Source: Methylobacter sp015476545
GTDB taxonomy: Bacteria; Pseudomonadota; Gammaproteobacteria; Methylococcales; Methylomonadaceae
Reading direction: 5' to 3'
Length of the DNA stretch: 64,000 bases
NCBI RefSeq assembly: GCF_052162025.1
Contig: NZ_CP197401.1
Location: 1,116,001-1,180,000, forward strand
Shown here: positions 60,443 to 64,000 of the stretch, piece after piece
How the letters are laid out: each line of letters starts with the position of its first letter
Position numbering within the stretch: the stretch's first letter is position 1
Notes under the pieces: generated by a model
Databases searched by the model: none
Told to the model about the DNA's origin: nothing
What the model saw: the letters and a program-made list of their open reading frames with translations, nothing else
Position numbers and translations under genes: made by a program

Positions 60443-61546
60443 ATGAGCTTTTGGGACAGAGGCAGGATGCCGGAAAGCGGAGGGGCGGATATGGATAGAT
60501 TCGGAGCCCGGAGCATAAGCGGATTGCTGACAAAGCGGACGCTGATCGTGGCGGCTGCGGCGGCGGCAATCGTAGTGCTGCTGTTAATGGTCTGGCAGGT
60601 GGCCCAGATTTTACTGCTGATTTTTGCGAGCATGTTGCTGGCGCTGTTTCTGCGCACCGGCGCGGTTAGTATTAGCGAAAACACATCCCTGACGGTGAAT
60701 GCCTCACTGATACTGGTGGTCTTGATTCTGACGAGTGGTGTCGCACTGATCGGGTCACTGTATGGTCCTGATATTGTTACTGATTTTTATCAATTGACGC
60801 TGCAATTGCCCAGTACAATTGACAGAATGCGGGATAGCCTCGGGCAATATGAGTGGGCGCCCACAGTGCTTGATTCGATGGCCAAAGTGGGGCACGCCCT
60901 GACCAATCCTCAGCAGTTGGCCAGAATTGCCGGGGTTTTCTCGACCGCCTTCGGAGCGCTCGGCAGTAGTTTCATTGTTATCGTGCTAGGTCTTTATTTC
61001 GCTATCGAGCCGAAAACTTACATCGATGGTGTGGCGCGCCTGTTCCCTCAGCCTCACCGGGGACGTGTTTATGAAGCCTTTGATCGGGTCGGGCATGCGC
61101 TCCGCTGGTGGCTGCTCAGCCGGCTCGTGTCAATGGTGGCTGTAGGCCTGTTGACATTGATCGGACTGGTCATGTTAGGGATGCCGCTCGCTTTCATCCT
61201 GGCTTTAGTAGCCGCTATCCTGGATTTTATACCGCACATCGGGCCGATTCTGGCAACCGTTCCTGCGGTCATGGTGGGCCTGGGCCAGGATGGATCGACG
61301 GTGTTGTACGTCATTATTCTTTATACCGTTATTCAAGGGCTGGAAAGTTATCTGCTCACGCCTTACCTCCAGAAGCAGATGACATCGATTGCGCCGGCCT
61401 GGCTGCTGGCCGCCCAGCTTGTGCTGGGGACCGGTTTCGGCATCCTGGGATTTCTGCTCGCGCCTCCGTTGGCGGTCGTGATCATGGTGCTGGTACAGAT
61501 GTTCTATGTACGGGACGTGCTGGGCGAAAAGATGGAACTGCCCTGA
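60443..61546 (+). CDS. AI-2E family transporter (PerM/YdiK-like membrane protein)
   Basis: ATG 60443 is eight bases after GGAGG and gives 367 residues. The frame from 60398 lacks such a site. About eight membrane helices occur in the usual AI-2E/UPF0118 pattern, with a conserved cytoplasmic or periplasmic region in the middle and the late signature LDFIPHIGPILATVPAVMVGL. The family name comes from one E. coli autoinducer exporter, but most members have other or unknown roles such as Na+/H+ antiport or peptide export. It stands alone upstream of the ferritin-like pair. Confidence 0.85.
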   Translation: MSFWDRGRMPESGGADMDRFGARSISGLLTKRTLIVAAAAAAIVVLLLMVWQVAQILLLIFASMLLALFLRTGAVSISENTSLTVNASLILVVLILTSGVALIGSLYGPDIVTDFYQLTLQLPSTIDRMRDSLGQYEWAPTVLDSMAKVGHALTNPQQLARIAGVFSTAFGALGSSFIVIVLGLYFAIEPKTYIDGVARLFPQPHRGRVYEAFDRVGHALRWWLLSRLVSMVAVGLLTLIGLVMLGMPLAFILALVAAILDFIPHIGPILATVPAVMVGLGQDGSTVLYVIILYTVIQGLESYLLTPYLQKQMTSIAPAWLLAAQLVLGTGFGILGFLLAPPLAVVIMVLVQMFYVRDVLGEKMELP

Positions 61547-61944
61547 TGGCCTGGTTTCACTAGCCATTCTTTATCTAGCTGAGGGGGAGCTCGGCGGGCG
61601 CGTCCATAAGCTGTGCCGCATCCCCCGCTTCATCAATAACTTGTAGGCCTTCTTCTCCAAGTCGGCAATATATCTAAGTATTTGCCCGTCTGCCTCGATT
61701 AGTTAGATTGTGATATGTTCGCCCATTACGGAAAAAAATCATGATGCACATCCCATGGGCCATAGGCCGAAATGGCGATTGATGCACCAACAATAGAAAG
61801 GCGATCTAAATTGACGGAAAAATCTCGCCGTAGTGGGGCAATTTATCTTGGCATCATGACGAAATGTAAACAAAAGGATCGCACGGAGCCCTGTTTACTC
61901 AACAAGTAACCGTGAATTTATTCCTTAATGGTTAAGGAGGCGAT
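61547..61944. other. Intergenic stretch, no gene seen
   Basis: No reading frame longer than 20 codons with a start is seen. The last bases hold a perfect AAGGAGG (61935-61941) three bases before the next ATG, suggesting high translation of the ferritin-like gene. Confidence 0.45.
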
Positions 61945-63108
61945 ATGTCTGTAAATCTATTCGATTCGAAGGGGATGTCTCTCGAAAAACAACGAATGAC
62001 CTGGAAGGACATGGTACAGCCGCCCATCAGCAAGCTCGACGATGAAGCTTTTACTCGCGTGAGAATCATCCTTACTAATGGACTGGAAGTAGAAGCGCTG
62101 CGCTTCCAGCACCTGTGCGCACGCATGAACAAAGATCTGCAGGTGCCGCTGGCGAAAATCCGGCGCGTCGAGCAACAGCAACAAACGACCATCAATTGGC
62201 TCATTTCGTCCGACCACTCTCCGCTGGAAACTACTATTGCTTATGAGCAGGTCGCCGTAGAGGTTACGGCCGCCGTGGCGCAAAACGAGCCCGATCCTTA
62301 TTTGGCCCAGGTCTACCGGTTCGGCTTGCTGGAGGACTTCGACCATCTCTACCGGTACTCGGCGTTGCTCGATCGTCTGGAAGGCAAGGATGCGAACAAC
62401 ATCCTCCAGTCCCATACCGATATTATTCCGGGCCGGCCTACCGTGGACGAGCACCGGGCGCCCGAAAATGATCTGCGCAATCCTTATGATCGCACCAAAG
62501 CGGATACGATCAGCAAACTGCACGCCACGACCATCATGGCCGCCGAGTATCAGACCCATGATTATTATGCCAACATTGGGCCGACCTACGCAGATCCGGT
62601 CGCGCGCCAGTTGTATGCCGAGATCGCCTCGATCGAGGAGCAGCATGTCACGCAGTATGAATCGATCATCGATCCTGATGAAACCTGGCTGGAGAAATGG
62701 TTGATCCATGAAGCGACCGAAGTTTACAACTACTACAGCTGCGTGGAACAGGAGACGAATCCGCGCATTAAGGCGATCTGGGAACGCTTCCTGGATTATG
62801 AGCTCGGGCACTATGCTTATGTATCGGAACTGGTCAAGCAGTATGAGCGCCGGGACCCGTCCGAGATTATTTCGCAAACATTGCCCGATCCGATGCCGTT
62901 CAAGAGCAACCGCGAATTCGTACGGCAAACGCTCAAACAGGAAGTGGATCTGCGCACCAGCGGCACGCAATTCGTCAGTAAAGACAAGGAGGACCAGGCA
63001 TCGCTGGCTTACCGGCAGCACATCAATTCTGATGGTTCGCCATCTCAAACGGTCGCTGAAGGATACCAGTGGACTCCCGGCACAGAACTGAATCGTAAAG
63101 TTGCTTAA
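61945..63108 (+). CDS. Large ferritin-like-fold protein
   Basis: The 387-residue protein has a four-helix-bundle region at about residues 190-330, with Glu residues in AAEYQTHDYYANIGP and EATEVYNYYSCVEQE and two ExxH motifs, EEQH and ELGH. This is the ligand pattern of ferritin-like diiron or dimanganese proteins. The N-terminal ~180 and C-terminal ~50 residues show no known domain, so it is much longer than ferritin or rubrerythrin. No signal peptide is visible. A second ferritin-like gene follows after 26 bases, so the two are likely a unit for oxidative or metal stress. The exact reaction is unknown. Confidence 0.72.
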   Translation: MSVNLFDSKGMSLEKQRMTWKDMVQPPISKLDDEAFTRVRIILTNGLEVEALRFQHLCARMNKDLQVPLAKIRRVEQQQQTTINWLISSDHSPLETTIAYEQVAVEVTAAVAQNEPDPYLAQVYRFGLLEDFDHLYRYSALLDRLEGKDANNILQSHTDIIPGRPTVDEHRAPENDLRNPYDRTKADTISKLHATTIMAAEYQTHDYYANIGPTYADPVARQLYAEIASIEEQHVTQYESIIDPDETWLEKWLIHEATEVYNYYSCVEQETNPRIKAIWERFLDYELGHYAYVSELVKQYERRDPSEIISQTLPDPMPFKSNREFVRQTLKQEVDLRTSGTQFVSKDKEDQASLAYRQHINSDGSPSQTVAEGYQWTPGTELNRKVA

Positions 63109-63134
63109 CTACAGACTTGTGTAGGAGCTGAAAA

Positions 63135-63872
63135 ATGAACCAACCCGTTGAAATGAGCATCCGAAACCGAACCGGCATCGATATGTCGCCTGTCGACAGC
63201 CAGAAGATGATCGATGCGGCCAACGCCTACTTGCCGAGCTCCCGCGGAGACGGGGCAGGTATCGCAGCCGTTGAGGCCAACTATATCAAAGAAGCCGAAC
63301 CCGTGGGTTCGGTCCCTGTTCCGGGTACGTTGAAAGGCGCGGCCCAGGCAACTATGCAGTTACTTGCCGGCAGGAATGCCCAAGTTCTGATCGACAAGCT
63401 GGGCGAGCGCCTGGCTTTTGAACGGACGGGCACACGGCTCTATGATTACTTTATCAATAAATGTCAGACGGCACCTAAACCGGATGACTCGCCGATTTCC
63501 ATTGATATGCTCAAACGATTCAGGCATGAGGAAGCCTTGCACTTCAAGGTAGTCGCTGGCGCGCTAGAGTCTTTGGGAGCCGATGCCACTGCGCAGACGC
63601 CCGGCGCCGATGTCAGCGCCGTAGCATCAAGCGGCGTGCTTCAGGTCTTGAGCGATCCGCGCACATCCGTGGATCAATGCCTGGAGGCGATGCTTAATGC
63701 CGAATTGGTCGATAATGCCGGCTGGGACCTGTTGGTCAAGCTGGCCGATGACATGGGGCTTGATGACATGTCGAAAGACTTTCAGGCGGCGTTGAATGAG
63801 GAGGATGAGCATCTGATGGAAATACGGCAGTGGTATGAACAGATCACGCTGAAACAGGCGGGCGCGATATAA
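63135..63872 (+). CDS. Second ferritin-like-fold protein
   Basis: The 245-residue protein carries the four-helix diiron pattern: Glu in LAFERTGTRLYDYF, ExxH in RHEEALHFKVV, Glu in MLNAELVDNAGWDLL and ExxH in EEDEHLMEIRQWYE. The first ~75 residues are low in hydrophobic content and may be a flexible extension. It is unrelated in its ends to the preceding gene product but shares the metal-ligand logic, so the pair could form a mixed complex. Function by homology is limited to the ferritin-like superfamily. Confidence 0.75.
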   Translation: MNQPVEMSIRNRTGIDMSPVDSQKMIDAANAYLPSSRGDGAGIAAVEANYIKEAEPVGSVPVPGTLKGAAQATMQLLAGRNAQVLIDKLGERLAFERTGTRLYDYFINKCQTAPKPDDSPISIDMLKRFRHEEALHFKVVAGALESLGADATAQTPGADVSAVASSGVLQVLSDPRTSVDQCLEAMLNAELVDNAGWDLLVKLADDMGLDDMSKDFQAALNEEDEHLMEIRQWYEQITLKQAGAI

Positions 63873-63900
63873 ATCAGGCAGCCGTTTTTGAGCCTGTGAT

Positions 63901-63926
63901 GGCCTGCCTGATCAGGCCTCATTTTC
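63901..63926 (+). terminator. Probable terminator after the ferritin-like pair
   Basis: GGCCTG and CAGGCC pair around a six-base loop and are followed by TCATTTTC, 28 bases after the stop. The T-run is short. The remaining bases to the window end show no gene. Confidence 0.45.
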
Positions 63927-64000
63927 ATGAAAACTCAGTGAAGCATTCGAAGGGCGAGAAGACTTTGACTTTATTTTGCTTCGCGCCCTTCCTATCTTCG

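Overview
The window looks like a chromosome segment of a gammaproteobacterial methanotroph (order Methylococcales). The strongest evidence is a complete fhcBADC operon (36344-40984) for the tetrahydromethanopterin/methanofuran-linked formaldehyde oxidation pathway of methylotrophs. It sits beside gammaproteobacterial blocks such as tig-clpP-clpX-lon-hupB-tRNA-ppiD and dapC-dapD-yffB-dapE. No methane or methanol oxidation genes lie in the window, so the genus cannot be fixed.

Layout. 1-6742 is the end of an exopolysaccharide/exosortase locus: a cut-off GT4 glycosyltransferase, a WecG-type glycosyltransferase fused to a STAS-like domain, an exosortase fused to an EpsI domain, and a PrsT-type TPR lipoprotein. 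7097-10974 holds two adjacent membrane-associated GTPases and a DHH phosphoesterase. 11000-16800 is gene-poor and accessory. It has a secreted beta-helix protein between ~100-bp inverted repeats, a MITE-like element, a possible PhoB-dependent small RNA, a GC-rich secreted toroid-like protein and two small genes. 16809-28302 is mixed: an alpha-oxoamine synthase-like enzyme, a UvrD-like helicase with zinc ribbons, GDPD, GH5, an SbmA-like ABC protein with a decayed ATPase site, a DCC protein, a YgjP-type metallohydrolase and a glutaredoxin-transporter fusion.

29084-31168 encodes a hybrid histidine kinase with an ethylene-receptor-type sensor domain. 31179-36004 (minus strand) carries the succinylase branch of lysine/DAP synthesis and an M48 lipoprotein protease. 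The fhc operon follows, then an SBP-GGDEF sensor, a radical SAM protein and tRNA-Leu. 44316-53645 is the proteostasis block (trigger factor, ClpP, ClpX, Lon with a sigma-32-like promoter, HU, two tRNAs, PpiD) ending at convergent fabI. 53885-60048 is a four-gene peptide ABC importer of the Yej/Dpp type with overlapping genes. The right end has an AI-2E family transporter and two ferritin-like proteins.

Several intergenic regions carry short palindromic repeats that begin with GTAG and have stems around GCGAAT/ATTCGC, as in REP elements. Another dispersed repeat appears to have replaced the 3' end of yffB and adds an in-frame 17-residue tandem repeat to the protein. I found no CRISPR array, prophage or complete insertion sequence. 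All family assignments come from reading motifs by eye; no database search was possible.
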